Shown here: in pieces, positions 9,010 through 16,908 of the stretch
Numbering within the stretch: the first letter of the stretch is position 1
Layout: each line of letters begins with the position of its first letter
Assembly (NCBI GenBank): GCA_005879795.1
Contig: VBKJ01000130.1
Location: 1-53,481, forward strand
Reading direction: 5' to 3'
DNA: 53,481 nucleotides
DNA from: Deltaproteobacteria bacterium
Lineage (GTDB): Bacteria > Desulfobacterota > Binatia > DP-6
Program-made: the position numbers and the translations under genes
Notes under the pieces: model-generated
The model's input: the letters and a program-made list of their open reading frames with translations, nothing else
Databases searched by the model: none
Told to the model about the DNA's origin: nothing

Positions 9010-9485
9010 GCACGGAGCGCACCTACTTCGAGGACTTCGAGGTCGGCCAGAAGATGCATCACGCGCGCGGCACGACGATCGGCGAGGTCGAGAACCAGCT
9101 CGTCACGAAGCTCGTGATGAACACCGCCGACGCGCACTACAACGAGCACAAGATGCGCGCCACGCCCTTCGGGCAGCGGCTCGTCTTCGGCCTCGTCACC
9201 GGCTCGATCGTGATCGGCCTCGCGACGCAGGATACCGCGGAGCACGCGATCGCGGAGCTGGGCCTCGACCGGCTCCGCTTCCGCGCCCCGGTGTTCCACG
9301 GTGACACCCTCACGGCCTACAGCGAGGTGATCGCGAAGCGTGACGCCGACCGCGACGATGCGGGCGTCGTCCGCTTCCGGCACTGGGGCGTGAAGCACGA
9401 CGGGACGATCGTCTTCGAGGGCGAGCGCGAGGTCCTCCTCAAGCGGCGGAGCCACTGGGCGCGGGGCGAGGCGACGCCGCGATGA
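9006..9485 (+). CDS. MaoC-type hot-dog dehydratase, second of two
   Basis: This is a 159-residue MaoC-domain protein with the family opening TYFEDFEVGQKMHHARG. Its active-site helix region reads MNTADAHYNEHKM, so the catalytic-type His is kept, unlike in the first MaoC protein of the operon. The substrate-closing strand is RFRAPVFHGDTLTAYSEV. Four-base overlaps with the ACAD upstream and the CaiB gene downstream show tight coupling. It probably hydrates the enoyl-CoA made by the ACAD or accepts the product of the CoA transferase. Two MaoC proteins in one operon could be two separate hydratases or one hetero-oligomer. Confidence 0.87.
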   Translation: MSTERTYFEDFEVGQKMHHARGTTIGEVENQLVTKLVMNTADAHYNEHKMRATPFGQRLVFGLVTGSIVIGLATQDTAEHAIAELGLDRLRFRAPVFHGDTLTAYSEVIAKRDADRDDAGVVRFRHWGVKHDGTIVFEGEREVLLKRRSHWARGEATPR

Positions 9486-10720
9486 TCGCCGCCCGCACGG
9501 GACCGCTTGCGGACGTCCGCATCCTCGACCTGACGCAGGCGCTCGCCGGGCCCTTCTGCACCATGCTGCTCGCCGACCTCGGTGCCGACGTGGTGAAGAT
9601 CGAGCCGCCACAGGGCGACATGACCCGGACCATGCCGCCCCATCCCGCCGACCGCGAGGGCTGCGACTACGGTGGCTACTTCGCGAGCATCAACCGGAAC
9701 AAGCGCTCCGTGGTCCTCGACCTGCGCGGGGCGGGCGATCGCGACATCCTCCTCCGGCTCGTCGACCGGGCCGACGCCGTGGTGGAGAACGCCCGCGTCG
9801 GCGTGATGGACCGCCTCGGGGTCGGCTGCGAGCGGCTGCGCGAGCGGAACCCGCGCCTGGTCTACGCGGCCATCCGCGGCTTCGGCGATCCCCGCACGGG
9901 GGCCAGTCCCTACGCCGAGTGGCCGGCCTTCGATATCGTCGCGCAGTGCATGGGCGGCATCGTGGGGACGACCGGGGCGGCGGGCACGGGCGGCGTCCCG
10001 TGCGGCGCGAGCATCGGCGACCTCTTTCCCGCGACGCTCGCCGCCCTGGGGATCGTCGCGGCGATCCACGCCGCACGCCGCAGCGGCGTCGGGCAGTTCC
10101 TCGACGTCGCGATGTACGACGCCCTCCTGAGCCTCTGCGAAAGCGTCATCTATTACTACTCGTACGAGCAGCGGGTGCTCGGGCCCCGGAGCACCGGGCA
10201 CCCCTCGCTCTGCCCGTTCGACGTCTTCGCGACCAGCGACGGCGCGGTCGCGATCGCCGCGCCAACCGACAAGCACTGGAAGCTCTTGTGCGAGGCGATC
10301 GGGCGGCCCGAGCTCACCGCCGACGCCCGCTACGACCATAACGACAAGCGCGTCGCCAGCGCCGACGAGGTGCGCCGCCTGATCACGGCGTGGACCGGGC
10401 GTCACACCAGGCGCGAGGTGGTGGCGGCCCTCGGCGGGAAGGTGCCCGTCGGGCCGGTGAACACCGCGAAGGACATCTTCGAGGACCCGCACGCGAGGGC
10501 TCGCGGCATGCTCGTCGAAGTCGAGCAGCCCGGAAAGAACGCGCCCGTCGTGCTCGCCGGTCCGGCGATCAAGCTCGCTGCCACACCGGCGGCGGTCTAC
10601 CGCCGCCCGCCACGCCTGGGCGAGCACACCGCCGAGGTGCTCGCCGAGGCGGGCATCGACGCCGTGCCGACGGGGGCTCCGCGCCGTCGCCCCGCCGGGC
10701 CCGGCAAGGAGGAGCCATGA
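9482..10720 (+). CDS. Class III (CaiB/BaiF family) CoA-transferase
   Basis: This 412-residue family III CoA-transferase moves CoA between carboxylic acids, or within one molecule, through an aspartyl-CoA intermediate. The N-terminal motif RILDLTQALAGPFCTMLLA and the segment GADVVKIEPPQGD are characteristic. The catalytic aspartate is Asp180 in GASIGDLF, and the C-terminal end (KLAATPAAVYRRPPRLGEHT) is typical. It overlaps the MaoC gene by four bases and the CitE-like gene by four bases. In this company an intramolecular C1-to-C4 CoA transfer, as in mesaconyl-CoA transferase, is an attractive but unproven role. Confidence 0.92.
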   Translation: MIAARTGPLADVRILDLTQALAGPFCTMLLADLGADVVKIEPPQGDMTRTMPPHPADREGCDYGGYFASINRNKRSVVLDLRGAGDRDILLRLVDRADAVVENARVGVMDRLGVGCERLRERNPRLVYAAIRGFGDPRTGASPYAEWPAFDIVAQCMGGIVGTTGAAGTGGVPCGASIGDLFPATLAALGIVAAIHAARRSGVGQFLDVAMYDALLSLCESVIYYYSYEQRVLGPRSTGHPSLCPFDVFATSDGAVAIAAPTDKHWKLLCEAIGRPELTADARYDHNDKRVASADEVRRLITAWTGRHTRREVVAALGGKVPVGPVNTAKDIFEDPHARARGMLVEVEQPGKNAPVVLAGPAIKLAATPAAVYRRPPRLGEHTAEVLAEAGIDAVPTGAPRRRPAGPGKEEP

Positions 10721-11613
10721 GTGCGAGGCTCCGACGATCCGAGCTCGCCACCCCGGCCTCGAGCCAGAAGATGATCGAAAAGGCCGCGCGGAGCGAGGCG
10801 GACCTCGTCTTCCTCGACCTCGAGGACGCGGTGGCCCCCCCGCAGAAGGAGGCCGCGCGCGACAACGTGGTGCGCGCGCTGCGCGAGCTCGACTGGGGCA
10901 GGACGCTCCGCGCCGTGCGCGTGAACGGCGCCGACACGCGCTGGGCGCACGACGACGTCATCGCCGTGGTCGAGGGAGCCGGGGCACAGCTCGACCTTCT
11001 CATCCTCCCCAAGGTGAAGGCGCCGCGCGACGTGTGGTTCTTCGAGACGCTCCTCGAGCAGCTCGAGGCCAAGCTCGGCCTCGGGAAGCGGATCGGCCTC
11101 GAAGCGCTGATCGAGGAGACGGCAGCGCTGGCTCGGGTCGAGGACATCGCCGCCTGCTCGCCCCGGCTCGAGGCGCTGATCCTCGGCTTCGGCGACCTGT
11201 CGGCGAGCCAGGGGGTGCGCCTGGCGCTCGCCTCGGGCTACCCGGGCGACCTCTGGCACTACGCCCGCGCACGCGTCGTCGTCGCGGCGCGGGCCCACGG
11301 CCTCGACGCCATCGACGGCCCGTTCGCGAACTACCACGATCCGGAGAGCTATCGCCGCGAGGCCGCCTGGGCCTCGACGCTCGGCTTCGTCGGCAAGTGG
11401 GCGATCCACCCGAGCCAGATCGAGATCGCCAACGACGTCTTCGCGCCGACGGAGCAGGAGATCGCGCTCGCGCGGCGCATGTGCGAGGCTTACGAGGGGG
11501 CCTCCCGGGGCGGCGCCGGCGCGGCGGGCACGGGCGGCATCCTGGTGGACGCCGCCTCGGTGCGTATCTTCGAGGCCGTCCTCGAGCGTGCCCGGCTCAC
11601 CGGCCGGGCCTGA
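10717..11613 (+). CDS. CitE-like CoA-ester lyase (HpcH/HpaI family)
   Basis: This 298-residue TIM-barrel Mg2+ enzyme resembles citrate lyase beta subunit, malyl-CoA/citramalyl-CoA lyase and their relatives. Family marks are the N-terminal RRSELATPASSQKMIEKA, the metal-site segment FLDLEDAVAP (residues 29-38), the EALIEETAAL stretch with its conserved Glu, and GFGDLSAS. The ATG at 10717 follows GGAGG closely and overlaps the CaiB stop. There is no citrate lyase alpha or gamma subunit gene, so it acts on a CoA thioester directly. With two MaoC hydratases and a CaiB transferase, citramalyl-CoA cleavage to acetyl-CoA and pyruvate is the favoured guess. Confidence 0.9.
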   Translation: MSARLRRSELATPASSQKMIEKAARSEADLVFLDLEDAVAPPQKEAARDNVVRALRELDWGRTLRAVRVNGADTRWAHDDVIAVVEGAGAQLDLLILPKVKAPRDVWFFETLLEQLEAKLGLGKRIGLEALIEETAALARVEDIAACSPRLEALILGFGDLSASQGVRLALASGYPGDLWHYARARVVVAARAHGLDAIDGPFANYHDPESYRREAAWASTLGFVGKWAIHPSQIEIANDVFAPTEQEIALARRMCEAYEGASRGGAGAAGTGGILVDAASVRIFEAVLERARLTGRA

Positions 11614-11711
11614 TCTGACGATCAGGATCTGAGAAGAGGTCGTATGGTTCTGGCCCGCCGCCTGTGGCAATGTCGCCGCGTGCGGCCGGGAGGGCCGCAG
11701 GAGGGGCCAAG

Positions 11712-13097
11712 TTGGCAGGGATCGTTCGCTACGGGAGCTACGTCCCCTACTTCCGCCTCTCGCGCGCCGCCATGGGGGCGGGGAAGGGGGAGCGCGCGGT
11801 CGCGAGCTACGACGAGGACTCCGTGTCGATGGCGGTCGAGGCGGCGCGGGACGCGGTCCGCGGCGACGTCGCCGTCGACACCGTGCTGTTCGCCAGCACC
11901 AGCCCCGCCTACGCCGAGAAGCTCGACACCGCGACCATCCAGGCGGCGCTCGACCTCCCGGAGACCGTGAGCTCGGTCGAGCTGGGTGGCTCGTCGCGCA
12001 TGGGCCTCGCGGCGCTGCTGCTCGGCCTCGATCTGGCCGCCGCGGGGCGGCGCACGCTCGTGTGCGCGAGCGACGTGATCGTCGGGGCGCCGGGCGGCCC
12101 ACGCGAGAGCCAGGGCGGCGACGGCGCGGTGGCGTTCGTCACCGGGAATCACCGGGAGGCGATCGCCCGGATGCTCGGCCGCGCCTCGGCGACGCTCGAG
12201 ATCCTCGACGTGTGGCGCCTTCCGGAGGAGCGCTTCCCGAAGCAGTGGGAGGAGCGCTTCACGGCCGACACGATGGCCCCGGCCATCACCGACACCGCCC
12301 GACGGGCGCTCCGGGCCGCCGGCGTCGAGGCGTCGGCCCTCGCCACGGTGATCCTCGACGGGACCAACCCGCGCAGCATGGCGGGACTCCCGAAGGCGCT
12401 CGGCCTCCGGCCCGAGCAGGTGGCCGACCCGCTGGCCGCGACGGTCGGTCGCACCGGCGTCGCCCACGCGGGCCTCCTCCTCGCGCGCGTGCTCGACCGG
12501 GCGAAGCCGGGCGACCGCATCCTGGTCGTGTGCGAGGCCGACGGCGCCGACGCCCTCGTCCTCGAAGTGACCGACGCGATCGAGGGCATGCGGCCCGTGC
12601 GCAAGGTCGACCGCTGGATCGCGTCCAAACGCAACGAGCTGGCGTACAACACCTACCTCAAGTGGCGCGGCATCCTGCCGTTCGAGCCGCCGCGACGTCC
12701 CGACCCCGAGCGGCCGGCGGCCCCTCCGATGCGCCGGCACGAGCGCTGGAAGCTCGCCTTCGTCGGCTCGCGCTGCCTCGAGTGCCAGACCGGGCACCTG
12801 CCGCCGCAGCGGGTGTGCGTGAAGTGCGGGGCGGTCGACCGGATGCGCGACGAGCGCTTCGCGGACACCTCGTGCCGGGTCGCGACCTACACGCTCGATC
12901 ACCTCGCCTACTCGCTGCAGCCGCCCGTGGTGGCGGCGTTCGTCGACTACGAGGGCGGGGGCCGTTTCTCCTGCGAACTGACCGACGTCGAACCCGCGCG
13001 GGTCGCGATCGGCGATCACCTGGAGATGACGTTCCGGCGCCTGTTCACCGCGCAGGGTGTGCACAACTACTTCTGGAAGGCCCGTCCAGGGCGCTGA
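11712..13097 (+). CDS. HMG-CoA-synthase-like protein fused to a DUF35 Zn-ribbon/OB domain
   Basis: This is a 461-residue fusion. Residues 1-330 have the thiolase-fold layout of hydroxymethylglutaryl-CoA synthase. The position of the nucleophilic Cys reads ELGGSSRMG (Ser94-Ser95), so classical synthase chemistry is doubtful. Residues 347-461 form a DUF35 unit with a zinc ribbon (CLEC at 355-358, CVKC at 369-372) and an OB-fold. The TTG start at 11712 is chosen because AGGAGG ends 7 nt upstream and the resulting N-terminus (MAGIVRYGSYVPYFRL) matches the family; a GTG at 11664 is in frame. The thiolase gene follows after 11 bp with its own AAGGAGGGG site. The pair resembles the archaeal thiolase/HMG-CoA synthase/DUF35 complex. 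Confidence 0.85.
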   Translation: MAGIVRYGSYVPYFRLSRAAMGAGKGERAVASYDEDSVSMAVEAARDAVRGDVAVDTVLFASTSPAYAEKLDTATIQAALDLPETVSSVELGGSSRMGLAALLLGLDLAAAGRRTLVCASDVIVGAPGGPRESQGGDGAVAFVTGNHREAIARMLGRASATLEILDVWRLPEERFPKQWEERFTADTMAPAITDTARRALRAAGVEASALATVILDGTNPRSMAGLPKALGLRPEQVADPLAATVGRTGVAHAGLLLARVLDRAKPGDRILVVCEADGADALVLEVTDAIEGMRPVRKVDRWIASKRNELAYNTYLKWRGILPFEPPRRPDPERPAAPPMRRHERWKLAFVGSRCLECQTGHLPPQRVCVKCGAVDRMRDERFADTSCRVATYTLDHLAYSLQPPVVAAFVDYEGGGRFSCELTDVEPARVAIGDHLEMTFRRLFTAQGVHNYFWKARPGR

Positions 13098-13108
13098 AGG
13101 AGGGGATC

Positions 13109-14287
13109 ATGGCCAGCAACGGGATCAAGGACCGCGTCGCGATCGTCGGCATGGGCTGCACGCCGTTCGGCGAGCACTGGGACAAGGGGCCCGAGGACCT
13201 CCTCGTCGACGCCGCCACGGAAACGTACCGGTCGGCGGGCATCGACCCCGCGCAGGTCGACGCCTACTGGCTCGGCACGATGGCGAGCGGCTTCTCGGGC
13301 CTGATGCTCTCCGAGGCGCTCAAGATCCCCTACAAGCCGGTGACGCGCCTCGAGAACATGTGCGCCACGGGCAGCGAGGCCATCCGCAACGCCGCCTACG
13401 CGGTCGCGTGCGGTGCCTACGATCTCGTGATGGCGATCGGCGTGGAGAAGCTCAAGGACTCGGGCTACTCGGGGCTGGTCGGCGCGAACCCGCCCAACGA
13501 CGGCACGCTCTCGAACATGACCGCGCCGGCCACGTTCTCCCTGCTCGCCCCGGCGTATGCCAAGAAGTACGGCGTCGAGGAGGACACGCTCAAGCAGGTG
13601 CTCGCCCGCATCGCGTGGAAGAACCACAAGAACGGGGCGAAGAACCCGAAGGCCCAGTTCCGGAAGGAGGTGCCGATCGAGACGATCTGCAAGTCGCCCC
13701 CGGTCGCCGGCATGCTCGGCATCTTCGACTGCTCCGGCGTGAGCGACGGCTCGGCGGCGGCGATCCTCTGCCGGGCCGAGGACGCGCACCGCTACGCGAA
13801 GCATCCGATCTTCATCAAGGCGCTCTCCTTCGCGGCGGGGCCAGCGGAGGGCTACTACAGCCAGGACTACGACTTCACGACCTTCCCCGAGGTGGTCGCC
13901 AGCTCGCGGGACGCCTACCGGCAGGCGGGCGTGAAGGACCCGCGCGCCGAGATCAGCATGGCCGAGGTGCACGACTGCTTCACGCCGACGGAGCTCGTCC
14001 TCATGGAGGACATGGGCTTCTCGCCGCGCGGCCAGGCGTGGCGGGACGTCCTCGACGGCCGCTTCGACGGCGAGGGCCCGCAGCCGGTGAACCCGGACGG
14101 CGGGCTCAAGAGCTTCGGCCACCCGATCGGGGCGAGCGGGCTCCGCATGATGTACGAGATGTGGCTCCAGCTCCGGGGCGAGGCCGGGCCGCGTCAGATC
14201 GCGCAGCCGAAGCTCGGTCTCACCCACAACCTGGGCGGGGCCCCGGGGCGGTGCGTGAGCTTCGTGTCGATCGTCGGCGCTGCGTGA
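13109..14287 (+). CDS. Thiolase (SCP2-like acetyl-CoA acetyltransferase family)
   Basis: This 392-residue condensing enzyme is of the SCP2/archaeal-type thiolase group. The nucleophile is Cys85 in ENMCATGSEAI, and the acid/base His lies in SFGHPIGASG near residue 342. The usual second Cys is replaced by the NLGGAPGRC pattern common in this subgroup. A strong AAGGAGGGG site precedes the ATG. It lies 11 bp behind the HMG-CoA-synthase-like/DUF35 fusion. DUF35 proteins commonly bind thiolases of this type and channel CoA between active sites, so a two-protein complex is likely. The direction (thiolysis or condensation) and substrate are unknown. Confidence 0.92.
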   Translation: MASNGIKDRVAIVGMGCTPFGEHWDKGPEDLLVDAATETYRSAGIDPAQVDAYWLGTMASGFSGLMLSEALKIPYKPVTRLENMCATGSEAIRNAAYAVACGAYDLVMAIGVEKLKDSGYSGLVGANPPNDGTLSNMTAPATFSLLAPAYAKKYGVEEDTLKQVLARIAWKNHKNGAKNPKAQFRKEVPIETICKSPPVAGMLGIFDCSGVSDGSAAAILCRAEDAHRYAKHPIFIKALSFAAGPAEGYYSQDYDFTTFPEVVASSRDAYRQAGVKDPRAEISMAEVHDCFTPTELVLMEDMGFSPRGQAWRDVLDGRFDGEGPQPVNPDGGLKSFGHPIGASGLRMMYEMWLQLRGEAGPRQIAQPKLGLTHNLGGAPGRCVSFVSIVGAA

Positions 14288-14300
14288 ACCCCCTCCGCGT

Positions 14301-14325
14301 CCTCGCTGCGGCGGCCTCAGCGAGG
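14301..14325 (+). terminator. Hairpin after the thiolase gene, possible terminator
   Basis: A perfect 8-bp inverted repeat (CCTCGCTG / CAGCGAGG) with a 9-nt loop starts 13 bp after the thiolase stop. There is no T-tract, so it is at best a weak intrinsic terminator or an mRNA 3' protecting hairpin. Confidence 0.4.
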
Positions 14326-14438
14326 CCGACGACCGAATCCCGCCTGTCAGACGTTGCGCGGTGCGCCTTGTCGCCGGACTCTGGTCAGATGAGCTGGCAC
14401 CCTTGCCAGAGGTGTGTGCCCGGGATAGGTGCGCTCCC

Positions 14439-15155
14439 ATGATCGACCTCTACTACTGGCCCACGCCGAACGGCTGGAAGATCAGCATTATGCTCGAGGA
14501 GTGCAGCCTCCCGTACACCGTGAAGCCGGTGAACATCGGCCGGGGCGAGCAGTTCTCGCCGGCCTTCCTGAGGCTCTCTCCGAACAACCGCATGCCGGCG
14601 ATCGTCGACCACGATCCGCCGGGCGGCGGCGATCCGGTGGCGATCTTCGAGAGCGCCGCGATTCTCCAATACCTCGCCGAGAAGGCGGGCAGGTTCATGC
14701 CGCGCGACGTCCGCGGCAGGTACGAGGTGCTCCAGTGGGTCGCCTGGCAGGTCGCGAACCTCGGCCCCGTGGCCGGGCAGCTCAACCATTTCGCGAACTA
14801 CGCGACGGAGAAGATCCCCTATGCGATCGAGCGCTTCGCGAACGAGATGAACCGCCTGCTCGGGGTCCTCGAACGGCGCCTCGCGGACCGGCCCTACCTC
14901 GCGGGCGAGTACTCGATCGCGGACATCGCGACCTGGCCGTGGGTCTTTCCCGAGTACCAGGGCAAGCGGGTTCTCGCCGACTTCCCCCACGTCGCCCGCT
15001 GGTGGGACGGTGTCGCGGGGCGGCCGGCCGTACGGAAGGGCCGGGCCGCCGGCGAGGAGCTCCGGCGCACCGCGCCCCTCGACGACGAGGCCCGCAAGAT
15101 GCTCTTCGGTCAGACCGCCGCCAGCGTGACGAAGGCGGAGGAGGAGAGAAGCTAG
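14439..15155 (+). CDS. Nu-class glutathione S-transferase (YfcG/YghU-like)
   Basis: This 238-residue two-domain GST strongly resembles E. coli YfcG, a glutathione-dependent disulfide-bond reductase. The thioredoxin-like domain begins MIDLYYWPTPNGWKISIML, with the TPN motif (Thr9-Pro10-Asn11) that binds glutathione or its disulfide in this class. LSPNNRMPAIVDHDP and FESAAILQYLAEK match the same family. The helical domain carries PYAIERFANE and the GEYSIADIATWPW N-cap box. The upstream in-frame start at 14361 is rejected because the family start is at 14439. It stands alone after the thiolase operon; a 6-bp inverted repeat (14394-14409) lies in its leader. Confidence 0.93.
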   Translation: MIDLYYWPTPNGWKISIMLEECSLPYTVKPVNIGRGEQFSPAFLRLSPNNRMPAIVDHDPPGGGDPVAIFESAAILQYLAEKAGRFMPRDVRGRYEVLQWVAWQVANLGPVAGQLNHFANYATEKIPYAIERFANEMNRLLGVLERRLADRPYLAGEYSIADIATWPWVFPEYQGKRVLADFPHVARWWDGVAGRPAVRKGRAAGEELRRTAPLDDEARKMLFGQTAASVTKAEEERS

Positions 15156-15558
15156 GAGGCCGTCGGCCTCGCGGAGGGCGCTTCGCGGGACGACCTCACG
15201 ACCGACGCGACGCGCGTTCTGCGGGTCTCGATGGCACGCGCGGGCTCCCGACGGCGGCCGCTCGACCCGCCGGGATCTCGAGCTGAGAGAGCCGACCGCT
15301 TCCCGCACCCGTTCCCGAACCATGTCGCGGATCACGGTGACCAAGCTGTGTTCCCCGAAACCCCTGACCTCGCCGGGCGACGGACTGCGGGTTCCAAGAT
15401 CGGGGGGTGGTCGATACCGGCGACGAGGAGAGGCGTCTTGCCTCTGGGCGCGAACCACCCGGTAACCCGCTGCCGCCCCGTCACAAAGATGCCGTAGCAG
15501 CCGCTGGCTCAGGGGCCTCCGCGCTCGCCTCTAGGCTGATAGCACGTTAGCGCCGCGC

Positions 15559-15572
15559 GGCACGGGTTTTGC
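15559..15572 (+). promoter_or_regulatory. Candidate sigma-54 (-24/-12) promoter
   Basis: The sequence GGCACG-GGTT-TTGC matches the -24/-12 consensus exactly at GG, CACG and TTGC with the right spacing. Transcription would start near 15584, ahead of the small frame at 15680 and the Cys-rich gene at 15814. Unlike the three other matches in the window, no TGCCGA-type inverted repeats were found upstream, so another activator would be needed. Confidence 0.5.
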
Positions 15573-15679
15573 CACCGAGGGCAGATGATCGGGTAGGCAG
15601 GCTGCTTCGGACCCACGTCGGGGCGAGTAGCTCGGACCACTCGGGGGGAGGAGCTCGCAGTCTTCGCTCGAAGCGATCG

Positions 15680-15790
15680 ATGGTTCTGAGACTCGCCCTT
15701 GCCGCCGCCTTGCCCGTTCACGCCGGCATCGCCGCCGGCGCAGGATCGCCGGCCCCGTCCACGGATGTGAGCACCACGACTCCCAGATAA
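15680..15790 (+). CDS. Tiny putative exported peptide or gene stub
   Basis: This 36-codon frame begins with MVLRLALAAALPVHAGIAAG, which looks like a signal peptide, and ends after a short Pro/Thr stretch (STDVSTTTP). It lies between the candidate -24/-12 element and the Cys-rich gene. The frame has no clear ribosome site. It may be a stub of a former Thr-linker exported protein rather than a gene. Confidence 0.25.
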   Translation: MVLRLALAAALPVHAGIAAGAGSPAPSTDVSTTTPR

Positions 15791-15813
15791 GGTGACTACA
15801 AGACACGAGGGGG

Positions 15814-16683
15814 ATGATGAAGAAGGTACTCGTCGCGTTGGCTCTGCTCCTCAGCACCACCGTTGCGCCCGCGTCGTTACGTCGGACAGTCCACCATGAG
15901 AACCACGTCCGTCGTGTCATGTGCTACACCTCGTGCCCCTTCTATAGAGACCGTTGCCGCAACGTCTTCGTAAAGGGGTGCTTGTTCAAGCGGTGCCTGA
16001 AGGAAATGGTGTATAGCTGCCTCGGCAATCCGGCTGACGCACAATGTGCCAGACCTTGTAGCCGACTGAATCCCTGCCCAGGTGGTCAGCAGTGCTCTCA
16101 AGGGCAGTGCATCATACAGCCGCCACCGGGAGTGAAGTGCCCGTTGCCTCCACTAAAGCGGCCGAAGCCACCAACAACGGAAGCTTGTGGAACCATCTTC
16201 TGTCCACGCGGGAGCCCCTACTGCGACCATGGGACATCGACGTGCGTGCCGAATCCTCCTACAACCACGACGACACTCCCACCTGCTGGATGCCCGACTG
16301 ACTTCCCCCTCGAATGTCGACAAGGGGGATTCTGTTGTCCTTCGGATGCCACATGCAATACTGCCGGGTGCTGCTCTGCGCAGCTTCCGGTGGCTTGTGA
16401 CGGATACTGCTGCACACCGGGAAGTGTCTGCGGTCAGGGGGGGTGCACTGATCCCTGTCCCGCCGACAGACCCGTAGCCTGTGGCGCCCCACTCGTCTGT
16501 TGCACCGCCGGCAGCGTATGTGGTCGGGACTGCAACGCGGGTACTACGACTACGACGATACCTGGAGGTGGAAACTGCAACTGCTTCTGTCCAGATGGCA
16601 CCGATTGCACGGGTGGGAGAAGCTGTGGAGTTGATGAAAACGGTATCCCCAACGCTTGCGGGTGCCCGGTCAACTGTCCCTGA
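15814..16683 (+). CDS. Cys-rich exported protein with poly-Thr linkers
   Basis: This 289-residue protein of unknown function starts with a signal peptide (MMKKVLVALALLLSTTVAPA). More than 35 cysteines follow in short knots of the type CPxGxxC and CC-x4-CG. The blocks are separated by Pro/Thr linkers (PPTTTTTLPP near 150, AGTTTTTIPGGG near 245). The repeats QGGFCCPSD, DGYCCTPGSVCG and PLVCCTAGSVCG are related to each other, pointing to internal duplication of a disulfide-rich module. It is probably exported and surface-bound. Third-position G/C is visibly lower than in neighbours, a possible sign of transfer. The stop is directly followed by a multicopper oxidase remnant in the same frame. Confidence 0.75.
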   Translation: MMKKVLVALALLLSTTVAPASLRRTVHHENHVRRVMCYTSCPFYRDRCRNVFVKGCLFKRCLKEMVYSCLGNPADAQCARPCSRLNPCPGGQQCSQGQCIIQPPPGVKCPLPPLKRPKPPTTEACGTIFCPRGSPYCDHGTSTCVPNPPTTTTTLPPAGCPTDFPLECRQGGFCCPSDATCNTAGCCSAQLPVACDGYCCTPGSVCGQGGCTDPCPADRPVACGAPLVCCTAGSVCGRDCNAGTTTTTIPGGGNCNCFCPDGTDCTGGRSCGVDENGIPNACGCPVNCP

Positions 16684-16858
16684 TGCAAGGACACGGTACA
16701 GTCGTTCCCGGGAGAGGTGACGCGGATAATCGCGAAGTTCGACCTGCCGTCGGGCACTCCCGTGCATCCCGGCGACAGATTCAGGTACGTCTTCCACTGC
16801 CACATCGTGGAGCATGAAGAGAACCAGATGATGCGACCCTACGACGTGGTCGGCTAGG
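16684..16858 (+). pseudogene. C-terminal remnant of a multicopper oxidase
   Basis: The 57 codons after the Cys-rich gene's stop encode the end of a CotA/bilirubin-oxidase-type multicopper oxidase. They read KDTVQSFPGEVTRIIAKFD, then the copper motif HCHIVEHEENQM, then MRPYDVV and a stop. The HCH-x3-H-x4-M signature holds ligands of the type 1 and trinuclear copper sites. Nothing of the first roughly 450 residues of such an enzyme is present and there is no start codon, so it is a 3' remnant. It begins exactly where the Cys-rich reading frame ends, which suggests a recombination junction at about 16684. Confidence 0.85.
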
Positions 16859-16908
16859 AGTCTCCTGCTCCTCGCGCGCGTCGTGCAGATCTGGCATGGT
16901 GAGACGTC

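Larger units (their letters stand above)
15156..15813. other. Long intergenic region before the Cys-rich gene
   Basis: About 650 bases separate the GST gene from the Cys-rich exported protein. Apart from a -24/-12 promoter-like element (15559-15572) and a tiny open frame starting like a signal peptide (15680), no conserved coding frame, RNA gene or repeat could be recognised. The first half has the look of eroded sequence without codon periodicity. Confidence 0.5.

Noticed and set aside
14394-14409. Inverted repeat CTGGCA-CCCT-TGCCAG before the GST gene as another enhancer repeat
   Set aside because: Same size but opposite half-site orientation to TGCCGA-N4-TCGGCA, single copy and no -24/-12 element follows.
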